From the NCBI GenBank assembly GCA_963575715.1, contig CAUYTW010000133.1:1-35335 (forward strand): 35,335 nucleotides of DNA, read 5' to 3'. Below the pieces are notes generated by a model, which saw only the letters and a list, made by a program, of their open reading frames with translations, did no database searches and had not been told where the DNA came from. Each line of letters opens with the position of its first letter. Within the stretch, counting starts at the first letter, position 1. The stretch is from Gammaproteobacteria bacterium. Its GTDB lineage: Bacteria; Pseudomonadota; Gammaproteobacteria; CAIRSR01. The translations under genes were made by a program, and so were the position numbers. Of this stretch, positions 27,667 to 35,335 are shown piece by piece.

Positions 27667-28732
27667 ACCCTGGGCCAACATTAAGCAAGGGACGGATTCG
27701 TGCCAGACGGGCACCAATCGTTGCTTGTTGTTCTGCAAGCCAGGTTTTTCGCAGGCGTTGATGTTCATTCTCCAATACTCGATGGATTTCGCCTTCCATA
27801 TTCGGACGGCTGATACCGGCGTCGGTTTGACTAAGCATGTAGTCAATACTGAGAAAAGCAACGATAACCGCTGCGAGATTACTTACACTGCCCAACAAAG
27901 TCTCCGTCTGGTTGCCAATTGCCTCTCCGGCGGCAGTCACCGCCGCCGCAACTGGTGGGCGGATAGTAAGACGCGCTAGTAATGGACGTGCGGCGCGAAC
28001 CTTGACTGGGCTAGCAACAGCTGAAATATCTGCCATTAAGGCTCCCTGCTCAATTGGCAAAGAAATTTCCTCTGCCTCTTCGCCTTCACCAAGCGAAGGT
28101 GGCAATGTTTGGCCATGCAATAGCGCCACCGTGCGCAAGGTATCGGTCACGACCATATCCACTGTGGGGCGCATATCTGTAAGCCAGTGTTCGTGGGCGT
28201 TCCGCAGCGCGGGAATACCACCGGCAGGTTGTAGAACCAGCTCATTGAATTTGCTCGCAATCAATTCGTTCCAGACCGAATTGATTTGCTCTAATTCCGG
28301 ATTTTCACTGAAGGGCAGAGTAATTGCGGTCAACATGCCCTCGCGTAAAAATTTATAACCAGTTCGCCAGCCGAAGGCCCATTCACCAAACGCAGAAACA
28401 CGGCTGTGAAAATCGGTGAATAAGGGGTCCAGAATTGCATCCAAGCGCTCGGCGGCGGTCGCCGCGAGAAGGCGGCTATCACGCTCAATTAACTTTTCGC
28501 TTGAAGTCAATACTTGCGAAATGGGAACACTAGCGACCGGAGCTACCGTCTTGAGAGGTGATGGACGAGAAAAGCCAAACAAGGCTGCTGAAAGCAATCC
28601 TGCACTGGCTAACGTCACCGCAAGTCGGATAACAGATGCGGAAAAGAATGGCCAGATAACATTTGCTGGTTTAGTGGAGAAAATGATCGATCGTGGGGAT
28701 ATTTCAGTACGCCCGGGATTGACGGGTATCAT
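27596..28732 (-). CDS. Membrane-anchored helical protein, paralogue 2 (opposite strand)
   Basis: This protein has about 378 residues and no family I can name. A hydrophobic stretch, FFSASVIRLAVTLASAGLLS (residues about 28-47), acts as anchor. The following helical region contains FTDFHSRVSAFGEWAFGW and FNELVLQPAGGIPALRNAHEHW, shared with the two plus-strand paralogues. A second hydrophobic segment, VSNLAAVIVAFLSIDYMLS, lies near the C-terminus. It is the only gene of the cluster on the minus strand and is convergent with paralogue 1, overlapping 71 bases. The start is uncertain: ATG 28732 is chosen as the last Met before the anchor. The frame is open to 29107, where it reads into repeat H. 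Confidence 0.65.
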   Translation of the reverse strand: MIPVNPGRTEISPRSIIFSTKPANVIWPFFSASVIRLAVTLASAGLLSAALFGFSRPSPLKTVAPVASVPISQVLTSSEKLIERDSRLLAATAAERLDAILDPLFTDFHSRVSAFGEWAFGWRTGYKFLREGMLTAITLPFSENPELEQINSVWNELIASKFNELVLQPAGGIPALRNAHEHWLTDMRPTVDMVVTDTLRTVALLHGQTLPPSLGEGEEAEEISLPIEQGALMADISAVASPVKVRAARPLLARLTIRPPVAAAVTAAGEAIGNQTETLLGSVSNLAAVIVAFLSIDYMLSQTDAGISRPNMEGEIHRVLENEHQRLRKTWLAEQQATIGARLARIRPLLNVGPGFNSPPSSAPTRETPETDLQPQGR

Positions 28733-29283
28733 GGCGTTCTCGAACAATTTATTGAATTTTAGAATCAGTTTAGATTTTTGTAACATTAGTCTCAACTTTG
28801 ACAGAATCAAAGACAAAGGCCAAACCAAGTGGTTACTTTCAAAGAATCCATCTTGAAGCGAGCCAGGGAAGGCGAGCGACTTTTGCCTCTGATTGCGTAG
28901 CGTAGCGGAGCAGAGGACGCAGGGGAAGATCGCGTCGGCGTAGTTGCGATGGTGAGGGCGCAGGGTTATCATCATTTTGGGGTTAGGGTATGCGGTTCTG
29001 TCAAGAAGACCCGGAAGAGCAGGTAAAACTCGCCAGGCAATGTCGATGATAATCGCTGCAGGCGGGAGGGCCACGGAAGTTATGCGCGTGGAGGACGATA
29101 GCCCCAAGCGCCGGTGGCGATGGCGTTACCGGAATGCAGGCGTCCGATGAATCGCGAACCGTGCGGCTATGCGCTGGAGGTCGTCGTGGATGACGACCTA
29201 CTCAACATTAGCGGCGAACTCCAAATAATAGCTTACCACCTCTATTCGAGGTTTGACTCAAACGTTGATGGGGTCTTACGGTC
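28733..29283. other. Intergenic region with GC-rich palindromes and repeat H
   Basis: This roughly 550-base gap holds a CCTCTG/CAGAGG hairpin near 28889-28915 and a GC-rich stretch from 28960 to 29230. The end of the latter (29142-29225) is repeat H, which shares its sequence with repeat G at 21408-21490. No convincing gene is seen. Short plus-strand frames encode the repeat only. Confidence 0.6.
29142..29225. repeat. Dispersed repeat copy H
   Basis: It is the partner of the copy at 21408-21490. The shared ends are GTCCGATGAATCGCGAACCG and ACTCAACATTAGCGGC. The middle contains a GTCGTC/GACGAC hairpin absent from copy G. The match does not extend further upstream, so copy G could be a truncated end. 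Confidence 0.65.
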
Positions 29284-30063
29284 ATGGAAAAAGCAAACAA
29301 AGGCGGTTTAAGCCGTCTGATATCTTGGTTATGGCGATCCGAAGATGTGGGCGCTGTACCCACAGAGGTTCCGCGGTTTCAATCACGAATACGCCGTCCC
29401 CCGTTGGTAACTAATTCCACGCGCGTGGGTGTGCCCCACGCCGAGCGCCCACACGCCGATCCGATGCATAGGGATTGTTCCCACGCTGATGAGCATAACG
29501 GACGTTCGCGTGGAAAATCGGTACCCGTGGAGCATTCTCATGCGGAACCAGTGCAGGTTGCACATACGGATGGCAAACATGTGCCAGCCGAACACGGACA
29601 CAAGGATCCAGTACACGCAGAGCACACGCATGGTGGACCGATTCCCGTTGAGCATGAACACCTCGCTCATGTCGAACATGGTCACAGCCATGGTCACGAC
29701 GATCATGGTCATCACGAAGTGCTGGTGGCAAAGGGTACGGGTGGACACCTGGCGCTCCATGGCAATACCCTCCACTTAACCAAGGGAGGACTCTTCGGCT
29801 TTTTTGTAACCTTACTCGGTCTGCATGGGGGACATGCTCATCAGACTATTCGCGTGAGTGATATTTCTGCCATTGAATTCGAAAAACATGGCCTGTTCTT
29901 CCATTATGTCCGCTTCTGTTATCCCGGTGCGCCCAAAGAGAGCGGTAATCATTTACATGACATGATGGCGGACAATGCACTGTTGATGAGTATATTCGAC
30001 AACCGTGGACTTTATCGGATTAAGGAGCGTATCGAACAATCCATGGAAACGAAAGCATCATGA
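29284..30063 (+). CDS. Histidine-rich protein with C-terminal PH-like domain
   Basis: This is a 259-residue protein without signal peptide. Residues about 50-150 hold roughly two dozen His, arranged as imperfect 19-20-residue units: VPVEHSHAEPVQVAHT, VPAEHGHKDPVHAEHT, PIPVEHEHLAHVEHGH. They end in GHSHGHDDHGHHE, which is a strong candidate metal (Zn/Ni/Co/Cu) binding stretch. The C-terminal 100 residues (LALHGNTLHLTKGGLFGFFV, IRVSDISAIEFEKHGLFFHY) look like a bacterial PH/GRAM-type beta domain. The N-terminus is basic with SRLISWLWRS. It overlaps the next gene by four bases (ATGA), so it is part of the same operon. No ribosome site is evident at the start. Confidence 0.78.
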   Translation: MEKANKGGLSRLISWLWRSEDVGAVPTEVPRFQSRIRRPPLVTNSTRVGVPHAERPHADPMHRDCSHADEHNGRSRGKSVPVEHSHAEPVQVAHTDGKHVPAEHGHKDPVHAEHTHGGPIPVEHEHLAHVEHGHSHGHDDHGHHEVLVAKGTGGHLALHGNTLHLTKGGLFGFFVTLLGLHGGHAHQTIRVSDISAIEFEKHGLFFHYVRFCYPGAPKESGNHLHDMMADNALLMSIFDNRGLYRIKERIEQSMETKAS

Positions 30064-31238
30064 GCCGGATTCTCCCACTCCGTCGGGTTGTTGGGGTTCT
30101 TATTTTGCAGAGCCTGCTAATTTGGGAGACAGGCTCAACCGCCGCCGCTACTGTCGAGGAACCGGTTGCGGCGGCTATGCCAATCGTCCCATCCAGCGCG
30201 GAGCAACACTGGTTGGTGTGGTACGGAAATGATAATAAAGTCCATCGCCAACAAGTGGATGGCAATGCTTACGCAGAGTTGCGTCAGTCTTTACGCCAAG
30301 TTCGGGAAGAAGATCTTCATCGTCTAAAAAATCTTGCCAATGATTACCTTCGTATCGACCTAGAATCGATTTTTACTGATCTGGATGCACGACGCGAATC
30401 TTTTTTGCTTACCCTTTTTGATTTCGGCACTAGCAGTTCCTTGCTTGGAACAGCATTGACCGCCGCCGGACAAGCGCTAAAATCAAATGCAGAAAATGCG
30501 GAAGCAGCCCTGGAACAAGTGCGAGAAGCTACTGCCAAGGAAGTCGTTAATCAGTTTCGTACTCATTTGATTGCTCCGCAAACGATGCTACGCGCGCTAC
30601 GCGCCGCAGCGGGGCGCTCGCTTGGGTTACTGAAGCAAGATCTTTTACAGGACTGTGACCGTTACGATCGTGCCTTCCGTGGGTTCGTGTTGGAGTCAAC
30701 CGCAACCATGGAAACCTTAGATGTAATGACTGGCTGGCAAGTCGATATTTCCTGGCGCCCGGAAACCGCGACTTTTCGTTCTCTGTGTGCGGGATTACGT
30801 CATGTTGATCCTGGTATTTACTTGGTCGAATCCTCGCTGGCGGAGTCGTTTGTGAACGCTGAACCGTCCATGTATAACGAGGCTCTGGAATTGGTTTTAC
30901 CAATTGCGAAAACTTCACTAGAATTAAATAATTATACTGAAAATGCTAGTACCTCGCTTGGAGCTTGGGGAATACCGAAGAATTGGGCAAATCCTCCGGC
31001 AACCGTCGTCAGCTATATTGCCCATACTCAGATTCTGGCGCGCCGCGTGGGAGAGCGTCTTGATGTACGCCGCAAACGTCCTCGTTTGCGGGTAACGCTC
31101 CAAAAAACTCTAGATGAACTTCAGGTTGATCTCGTGGAACGCCTAAGACGCACCTGCGACGAATTCATTACCACAGAACTAGATCGTATTGAGTTAGGAC
31201 TGGCGGCACGCGGCGAAGGTGTTTGGAGCATGCCATGA
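30060..31238 (+). CDS. Membrane/periplasmic helical protein, paralogue 3
   Basis: This is a 392-residue protein. An N-terminal hydrophobic segment (VVGVLILQSLLIWETGSTAA) looks like a signal peptide with an AxA-type cleavage. The region LANDYLRIDLESIFTDLDARRESFLLTLFDF and the later FRTHLIAPQTMLRALRAAAG align with paralogues 1 and 2. The C-terminus is charged and helical (ERLRRTCDEFITTELDR), so an elongated periplasmic helical protein is likely. It starts at ATG 30060 within the histidine-rich gene's stop (ATGA) and ends overlapping the next gene by four bases, again ATGA. Translation of the three is therefore coupled. Function unknown. Confidence 0.78.
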   Translation: MSRILPLRRVVGVLILQSLLIWETGSTAAATVEEPVAAAMPIVPSSAEQHWLVWYGNDNKVHRQQVDGNAYAELRQSLRQVREEDLHRLKNLANDYLRIDLESIFTDLDARRESFLLTLFDFGTSSSLLGTALTAAGQALKSNAENAEAALEQVREATAKEVVNQFRTHLIAPQTMLRALRAAAGRSLGLLKQDLLQDCDRYDRAFRGFVLESTATMETLDVMTGWQVDISWRPETATFRSLCAGLRHVDPGIYLVESSLAESFVNAEPSMYNEALELVLPIAKTSLELNNYTENASTSLGAWGIPKNWANPPATVVSYIAHTQILARRVGERLDVRRKRPRLRVTLQKTLDELQVDLVERLRRTCDEFITTELDRIELGLAARGEGVWSMP

Positions 31239-32365
31239 ATGATGACTGGCAAAATCATCGATTTTTGATGGCCTTAACAAGTCTTGTACTCATGGTTGGA
31301 GTGGTGGTGGCGGCTTTGCGTATTGTTCCCCGCCCACCAAGCTCACTCGTTCCCGATGTTTCCTATGTAACCCTCGGAAGTCTTGACGCTAATGCCGGAG
31401 AAGGACCCATATTCATCCTTGGTGACGATCTCTTTCCCCATCAATGCGGCAAGGCGCGCCTAATGGTTGAGGGTAAGCTAGATCTCCTAGCGTATGCCGA
31501 TCCGACTTGCCGTAGCGGTGTTACCAAATCGCAACCCTTTTTATTAGCCGCGGATATCAGGGTTCCCTGGGCAGTGGTTCCCTCGACCGAGAGGGATGAT
31601 TTGCGCCATCTAGCCGCTACAGTGATGGAACAATGGGAAAAAGTGGGTCATCGACTCATTCATAGCGCATTTTTCGAGCAGTCCTATGCTCCGATTATCA
31701 AAGAAATTCTGCGCGATGCCTTCCGTCAGGCATGGACTTCCCAAGCTACCGATCAGGCATTGACCCGCGCTGGGGAAACCTTTGATCATCGCCAAATCGA
31801 TCAAATTATTGAAGGTATTCTTCCCATTTTTTTTGAAAAGGCTAAAAAAAATTTTTGGCAAACTGTCCGTGGCTATACAGAAACAATGTTTGGCAGCGAG
31901 GATAAAACCCATCAAGAGACAATGACAAAACTCGGCGTCGAAGTGTTTTCTGATCCACGAACTCGCGAACATATAACACGAACCGTTCCCACTTTTTTAA
32001 CCAGCCGTGAAGTAATGACGGTAGGTGCGGTAATGGCTAAGGAATCTTTAAAAAGTATTGTTGACAACCCACGTACTCTACCGCTAATGGGACGATTGTT
32101 AACTGATCAACGTTTCCTGGCATTGCAACCATTTTCGACCGAAGTTGAACGATTTATCCGAGTTTTACCATTGCGTCTCATGCGCTTGCGTCGCCAGTTC
32201 GACCATAATCCCCTGGCGACTTACATCTTACGTAACATGATCCGTGGTCGCCGCAGTTTTTTGATTCTCATGTTGAGTCCACCACAAGAGTTGCAATTAG
32301 CCAATAGTGATTTACCTCCAGGACCTGCCTTGAGAAGGATCGAGTCGTCAACTACCAAACATTAA
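31235..32365 (+). CDS. Single-pass membrane protein with large periplasmic domain
   Basis: This 376-residue protein begins at ATG 31235 (ATGA overlap with the previous stop; a TTG at 31223 is possible but less likely). One N-terminal membrane helix (FLMALTSLVLMVGVVVAAL) is followed by a short beta-like region (PIFILGDDLFPHQCGKARLM) with two Cys. A mostly helical region follows (FDHRQIDQIIEGILPIFFEKAKK, MAKESLKSIVDNPRT). I do not recognise the family. By position it is a candidate periplasmic partner of the ABC transporter encoded 153 bases downstream, but it is not an MCE/MlaD protein as far as I can see. Confidence 0.75.
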   Translation: MNDDWQNHRFLMALTSLVLMVGVVVAALRIVPRPPSSLVPDVSYVTLGSLDANAGEGPIFILGDDLFPHQCGKARLMVEGKLDLLAYADPTCRSGVTKSQPFLLAADIRVPWAVVPSTERDDLRHLAATVMEQWEKVGHRLIHSAFFEQSYAPIIKEILRDAFRQAWTSQATDQALTRAGETFDHRQIDQIIEGILPIFFEKAKKNFWQTVRGYTETMFGSEDKTHQETMTKLGVEVFSDPRTREHITRTVPTFLTSREVMTVGAVMAKESLKSIVDNPRTLPLMGRLLTDQRFLALQPFSTEVERFIRVLPLRLMRLRRQFDHNPLATYILRNMIRGRRSFLILMLSPPQELQLANSDLPPGPALRRIESSTTKH

Positions 32366-32518
32366 GGAACAAAATTTTCCTTAAATAAATTTATAGTTAA
32401 TCACCCATACAGGCTGACTACCGGAAAAGGCCGTCATTTAACAACGACACGACCGCTACGGGGTCGCCGCTATTCTTCCCTAATTTTTTGAAGCTAAAGT
32501 CTCCACAGAAATATTCTG

Positions 32519-34060
32519 ATGAATACTGTATCCAAGCTACCAAGTTTTACCGTTAAAGGTCTTACGATCACAACACCCGCCGGTAAACTATTGGTGGAAA
32601 ACGCTGAATTCAGCCTTGCCCAAGGTGAGGTAGTGTTACTAGTAGGACCAAGTGGCAGCGGTAAGTCCACCATTATCAAACTTCTTAGTGGCTTGCTAGA
32701 GAACGAAGGTAAACCCTGGCGAATCGAAGGCACTCTGCTCCATGATGGCGAGGTTCGTAACCTTGCCCACGATCGCTGTGATATTGGTGGGTTGGTATTC
32801 CAAAACTATGCTCTTTTCGATGATTTAACCGCGATAGAAAATCTTGGCATCGCTTTAGATCACGCTAACCATACAGATCCGGCACTCATGGAATATTTGT
32901 TGGATCTCCTCGTCGATATTGAACCCAATCAGACTATTGCTTCATCAAGTGGCGGTCAACGTCAGCGTCTCGCCATCGCACGAACCTTATTAGCCAATCG
33001 ACCACTACTCTTATTCGATGAACCTAACTCGGGCCTGGATCCTTCGACAGCACAGCGACTTGGCGCATTAATTCAAGACCTTTGTCGACGGATGGGACGA
33101 CCAGCGCTAATTGTTGCTCATCATGTAGATGATATTTTGCCCTTGGCAGATGCCGTCTACCTGCTGGATAGTCGGACTCACGCACTGCGTACGCTACCGC
33201 TTGATCGGGAAGCCGTTGATGAGGCCTTATTAGCCGTAGGAACGGTAACTGAAGAAAAAGAGGAAGGAGCACCGGCGATATTAGCTACTCCGTCTTCTGT
33301 ATCGGACATCACTGCGCGTTGGCAGCGACGTCTCAAATCACATGCCGCCCATCGCTGGTTTTTCCGCTATCTATATGAATATTTTTGGATTCTTTGGGGT
33401 TCTCCCTTGATGTTGCTTTATATTTTTTCTGGAGCTGGCATCGTTGGATTTGTTACCCTGTGGTTCGGCTTTAATTATGAATTATTAGGTGATGCGATTC
33501 GATCCTTTATCCATGATGAGTCCTTAGCGGGACTTGGCTTCATTGAGAGTTATATCGCCGTGCCCCTAATTAGCTGCATACTCATGGTGGCACGTAATAA
33601 TGCAATTATCACGGCAGACGTGGGTAACCGTGTCCTTTCCGCTCAATTTCTCGCCATGCGTAATCTCCACATTCCAGGACGAGCATATCTAACAGCGGCA
33701 ATATTAATTAATACGATTATAGGCGCGCTGGTACTGGTTGGCGCTTCATTAGTAGTATCAGGATGGGCATCATTTAAGACATGGCAATTTTTGTTTCATG
33801 ATCAGCCATTCGAGTTGTGGCAAGAAAATTTTTTCTACGTGCTGCTACGTAAACCCGCTTCGGCATGGCGTAATCTATTTTGGGTAGTAATAAAAGTTTT
33901 ATTAAGTGGTGCCTGTGGCTCATGGGTGGCCATTCAGGCTGGATTTTCCCGTAAAGAATCAGTAATCGCGGTGAATTATGCTATTGCCCGCTCCATCGTA
34001 ATGGGAGTAACGATAACTCTGCTGATTCATGCAGGAATCGCATTATTAGTGTGGCCATAA
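32519..34060 (+). CDS. ABC transporter: ATPase fused to MlaE-like permease
   Basis: This is a 513-residue fusion. Residues 1-235 are an ABC ATPase with Walker A GPSGSGKST (43-51), Q-loop VFQNYALFDDLT, signature SSGGQRQRLA, Walker B LLLFDEPNSGLD and H-loop IVAHH. It resembles MlaF-type subunits. After a linker, residues about 285-513 have about five transmembrane helices. A segment ARNNAIITADVGNRVLSAQ...IPGRAYL resembles the MlaE permease motif (GRxGSAxTAExGxM...EQ). MlaF and MlaE are normally separate proteins, so the order here is half-transporter style. No MlaD/MCE gene follows. The start at ATG 32519 lacks a visible Shine-Dalgarno. It is the last gene of the plus-strand cluster. Confidence 0.82.
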   Translation: MNTVSKLPSFTVKGLTITTPAGKLLVENAEFSLAQGEVVLLVGPSGSGKSTIIKLLSGLLENEGKPWRIEGTLLHDGEVRNLAHDRCDIGGLVFQNYALFDDLTAIENLGIALDHANHTDPALMEYLLDLLVDIEPNQTIASSSGGQRQRLAIARTLLANRPLLLFDEPNSGLDPSTAQRLGALIQDLCRRMGRPALIVAHHVDDILPLADAVYLLDSRTHALRTLPLDREAVDEALLAVGTVTEEKEEGAPAILATPSSVSDITARWQRRLKSHAAHRWFFRYLYEYFWILWGSPLMLLYIFSGAGIVGFVTLWFGFNYELLGDAIRSFIHDESLAGLGFIESYIAVPLISCILMVARNNAIITADVGNRVLSAQFLAMRNLHIPGRAYLTAAILINTIIGALVLVGASLVVSGWASFKTWQFLFHDQPFELWQENFFYVLLRKPASAWRNLFWVVIKVLLSGACGSWVAIQAGFSRKESVIAVNYAIARSIVMGVTITLLIHAGIALLVWP

Positions 34061-34393
34061 CTACTCAAATTAAATACAATTCACACTATTTTGAGACTAA
34101 TCAATCAATTATTTTTGTAAATCACCCCATAAATCCCGATTCCAATAAAGCTGCAAGGTGATTGACAATTAAAAATAAATACTCAAGATCCCTAATTTAC
34201 GAACTTTCCCGAACAAAACGCTTTCATATTTAATCACGCTGTTTTTTCACTTCTGAAGTAGTCTTAAATTCGTTGTAAGTAGTCATTATAATAATTGGCT
34301 AAATTCATTTTCAATTTTTAATTGAATAATACAATGACAAATATTTATCACTGTCAAGTGTTTCTGGATAATGCAGACACTCAGGTAAGGAAA
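34061..34393. other. AT-rich gap upstream of the pilin gene
   Basis: No gene or RNA is supported here. A longer in-frame start for the pilin at 34322 exists, but its first 24 codons do not look like protein of the family. The gap is likely to hold the pilin promoter. Confidence 0.55.
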
Positions 34394-34810
34394 ATGATTA
34401 ACCAAGGTTTCACTTTAATTGAATTATTAATTACGATTGCCATCATTGGTATCCTTGCTTCTGTTACTTTTCGAGCATATTCAGTATATTTCGCAAAGTC
34501 GCAATTTACATCAGCCATGGAAGAAATCGCTGCTGGTAAAGCTACCATGGAAAACATGCTTTCTCAAGGAATTAAACCATTAACCGCTGATGATATAAGC
34601 TTGCAATCATCTACTAAATATTGTACTCAAATAACCATTCGTGATGAAACTTCTACTACCGGAGATATTTTAATTCGTTGTCAAATCAAAGGAAATCATC
34701 TGATTAATGGAAAAGTTGTTCGCTGGCGACGAAACTCGTCAAGTGGTACCTGGCGATGCACAACTAATGCGATATCCAAGTATATTGGGACATGTGAAAA
34801 TGGTTTGTAA
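34394..34810 (+). CDS. Type IV major-pilin-like prepilin (PilA/PilE family)
   Basis: This is a 138-residue type IVa prepilin. The short leader MINQG is followed by the prepilin peptidase site and N-methylated Phe: G-F-T-L-I-E-L, with Glu at +5 as expected. The hydrophobic alpha-1 helix (LLITIAIIGILASVTFRAYS) follows. The globular domain has a Cys pair at the end (WRCTTNAISKYIGTC), forming the usual D-region disulfide. ATG 34394 is chosen because it leaves a five-residue leader; AAGG lies just upstream. The longer frame from 34322 would give an atypical leader. No pilus assembly genes are in the window, so this may be a minor or orphan pilin. Confidence 0.9.
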   Translation: MINQGFTLIELLITIAIIGILASVTFRAYSVYFAKSQFTSAMEEIAAGKATMENMLSQGIKPLTADDISLQSSTKYCTQITIRDETSTTGDILIRCQIKGNHLINGKVVRWRRNSSSGTWRCTTNAISKYIGTCENGL

Positions 34811-35248
34811 ATTTTCAGCGTTGATGTATAGATAATATTTATATTATACTAATCAAAATTATTGATTATTTAATGCTTAATTTGTTAAAGGTAAAAGATA
34901 TGGTGTTGCACGCTCATTTCTGGGTTGCTCAGAAAAATTTTCAATTTTATCTAAAATTTTTCCAAATTCATTCACTATGCTTGATTCTGGGAATGAGTCA
35001 CTTGGCAGCGTAAGGGTTGACAGTCGGTGCTTGGCTGTTACAAAACTGTCTCCTTACTTCACCACTTTAACGGGCGATATTTTTCGGAGATAATCAAAGT
35101 TGACGATTATATCTCCTGGAGATATAATCTAAATAAAGTATTTAGATGCATATTATTGCCAATACCATAAAATTCAATACCTATTATTTGACGTTCGTCC
35201 GTAATAATTTATATTATAATGCTCATGGATAGGTTACCCAAATAATGT
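34811..35248. other. Gap after the pilin gene, with a 25-base palindrome
   Basis: The only feature seen in this stretch is the palindrome at 35105-35129. No gene is supported. Confidence 0.55.
35105..35129. repeat. Perfect 12-bp inverted repeat with a 1-base centre
   Basis: GATTATATCTCC (35105-35116), T, GGAGATATAATC (35118-35129). The arms are perfectly complementary. Such tight symmetry fits a protein operator or a recombination-type site better than an RNA hairpin. Confidence 0.85.
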
Positions 35249-35335
35249 TAAGAACCGCACGGCTAAAGGCGGGGGCTTGAGAAGTCAAATTCACAAGTTC
35301 GGACTTGACCAGCCTAAGTCCAAAGTATCGGACTA
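35249..35335 (+). ncRNA. Second HEARO-like element, cut by the window edge (element F)
   Basis: It carries the HEARO-like start CACGGCTAAAGGCGGGGGCT, then AGAAGTCAAATTCACA, a CAAGT-TCGG-ACTTG hairpin, and ACCAGCCTAAGTCC. A stem, AGTCC/GGACT (35317-35321 and 35330-35334), corresponds to AGCCC/GGGCT in element B, with a compensated base pair. The element runs past the end of the window, so whether an iscB gene follows is unknown. Confidence 0.6.

Noticed and set aside
27539-28856. Plus-strand frames over the minus-strand paralogue 2
   Set aside because: The minus-strand frame has membrane segments and paralogue motifs; the plus frames do not.
28960-29230. Group II intron 3' end (domain V) at repeats G/H
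   Set aside because: GAACCGTGC resembles part of domain V, but the complementary arm at the required distance is missing.
29383-29779. Frames antisense to and within the histidine-rich gene
   Set aside because: They arise from the CAT/GTG-rich repeat codons; the sense frame has the operon overlap and a domain-like tail.

Overview
The window looks like a Gammaproteobacterial chromosome segment. GyrB is of the roughly 800-residue gammaproteobacterial type. Type II secretion genes gspM/gspN, a MotA/MotB stator pair, a type IV pilin, and the AmgK/MurU pair of the Gram-negative muramic acid salvage route are also present. Base composition is moderate and gaps are AT-rich. The density of decayed mobile elements and a Ycf46-type AAA+ ATPase would fit a large-genome environmental lineage (for example sulfur-oxidising Thiotrichales/Chromatiales relatives), but the sequence does not fix the genus.

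Layout. 1-1094: an IS5-family transposase with an in-frame TGA, then a decayed omega-RNA-like element. 1095-6200: a secreted VIT/VWA protein, gspM-gspN, an unrecognised 388-residue protein and a clear terminator. 6256-7831 (minus): motB and motA. 8197-12575 (minus): a cyclic-nucleotide-binding protein with a FliG-like tail, a nested-palindrome MITE, a CHASE2 nucleotidyl cyclase and a small periplasmic protein; these could form a cAMP/cGMP-to-motility circuit. 12780-15128: a HEARO (IscB omega-RNA)-like element, then a radical SAM activase and a Ycf46-like AAA+ ATPase. 15129-15686: a graveyard of gene fragments. 15687-17198 (minus): a degenerate receiver-PAS-PP2C phosphatase. 17228-21384 (minus): amgK, murU, an SDR and proA with a terminator, interrupted by two IS200/IS605-type right-end/omega-RNA remnants. 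21503-22861 (minus): an exported pentapeptide-repeat protein and a 69-residue TerB-like protein. 22992-25412 (minus): gyrB.

26005-34060 is the most interesting region. It holds a DUF6524-like membrane protein, three membrane-anchored helical proteins that appear to be paralogues of one another (one on the opposite strand), a histidine-rich protein with a PH-like tail, a further single-pass periplasmic protein, and an ABC ATPase fused to an MlaE-like permease. I read it as a candidate undescribed envelope (lipid or metal) transport or organising system. No MCE (MlaD) protein is visible in it.

34394-34810 is a type IV pilin, and the window ends in a second HEARO-like element.

A recurring theme is solo, protein-less omega-RNA/HEARO-like elements whose 3' ends abut start codons of host genes (at 1095, 12956, 19328, 20072 and 22276). 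They therefore form the 5' leaders of unrelated genes.
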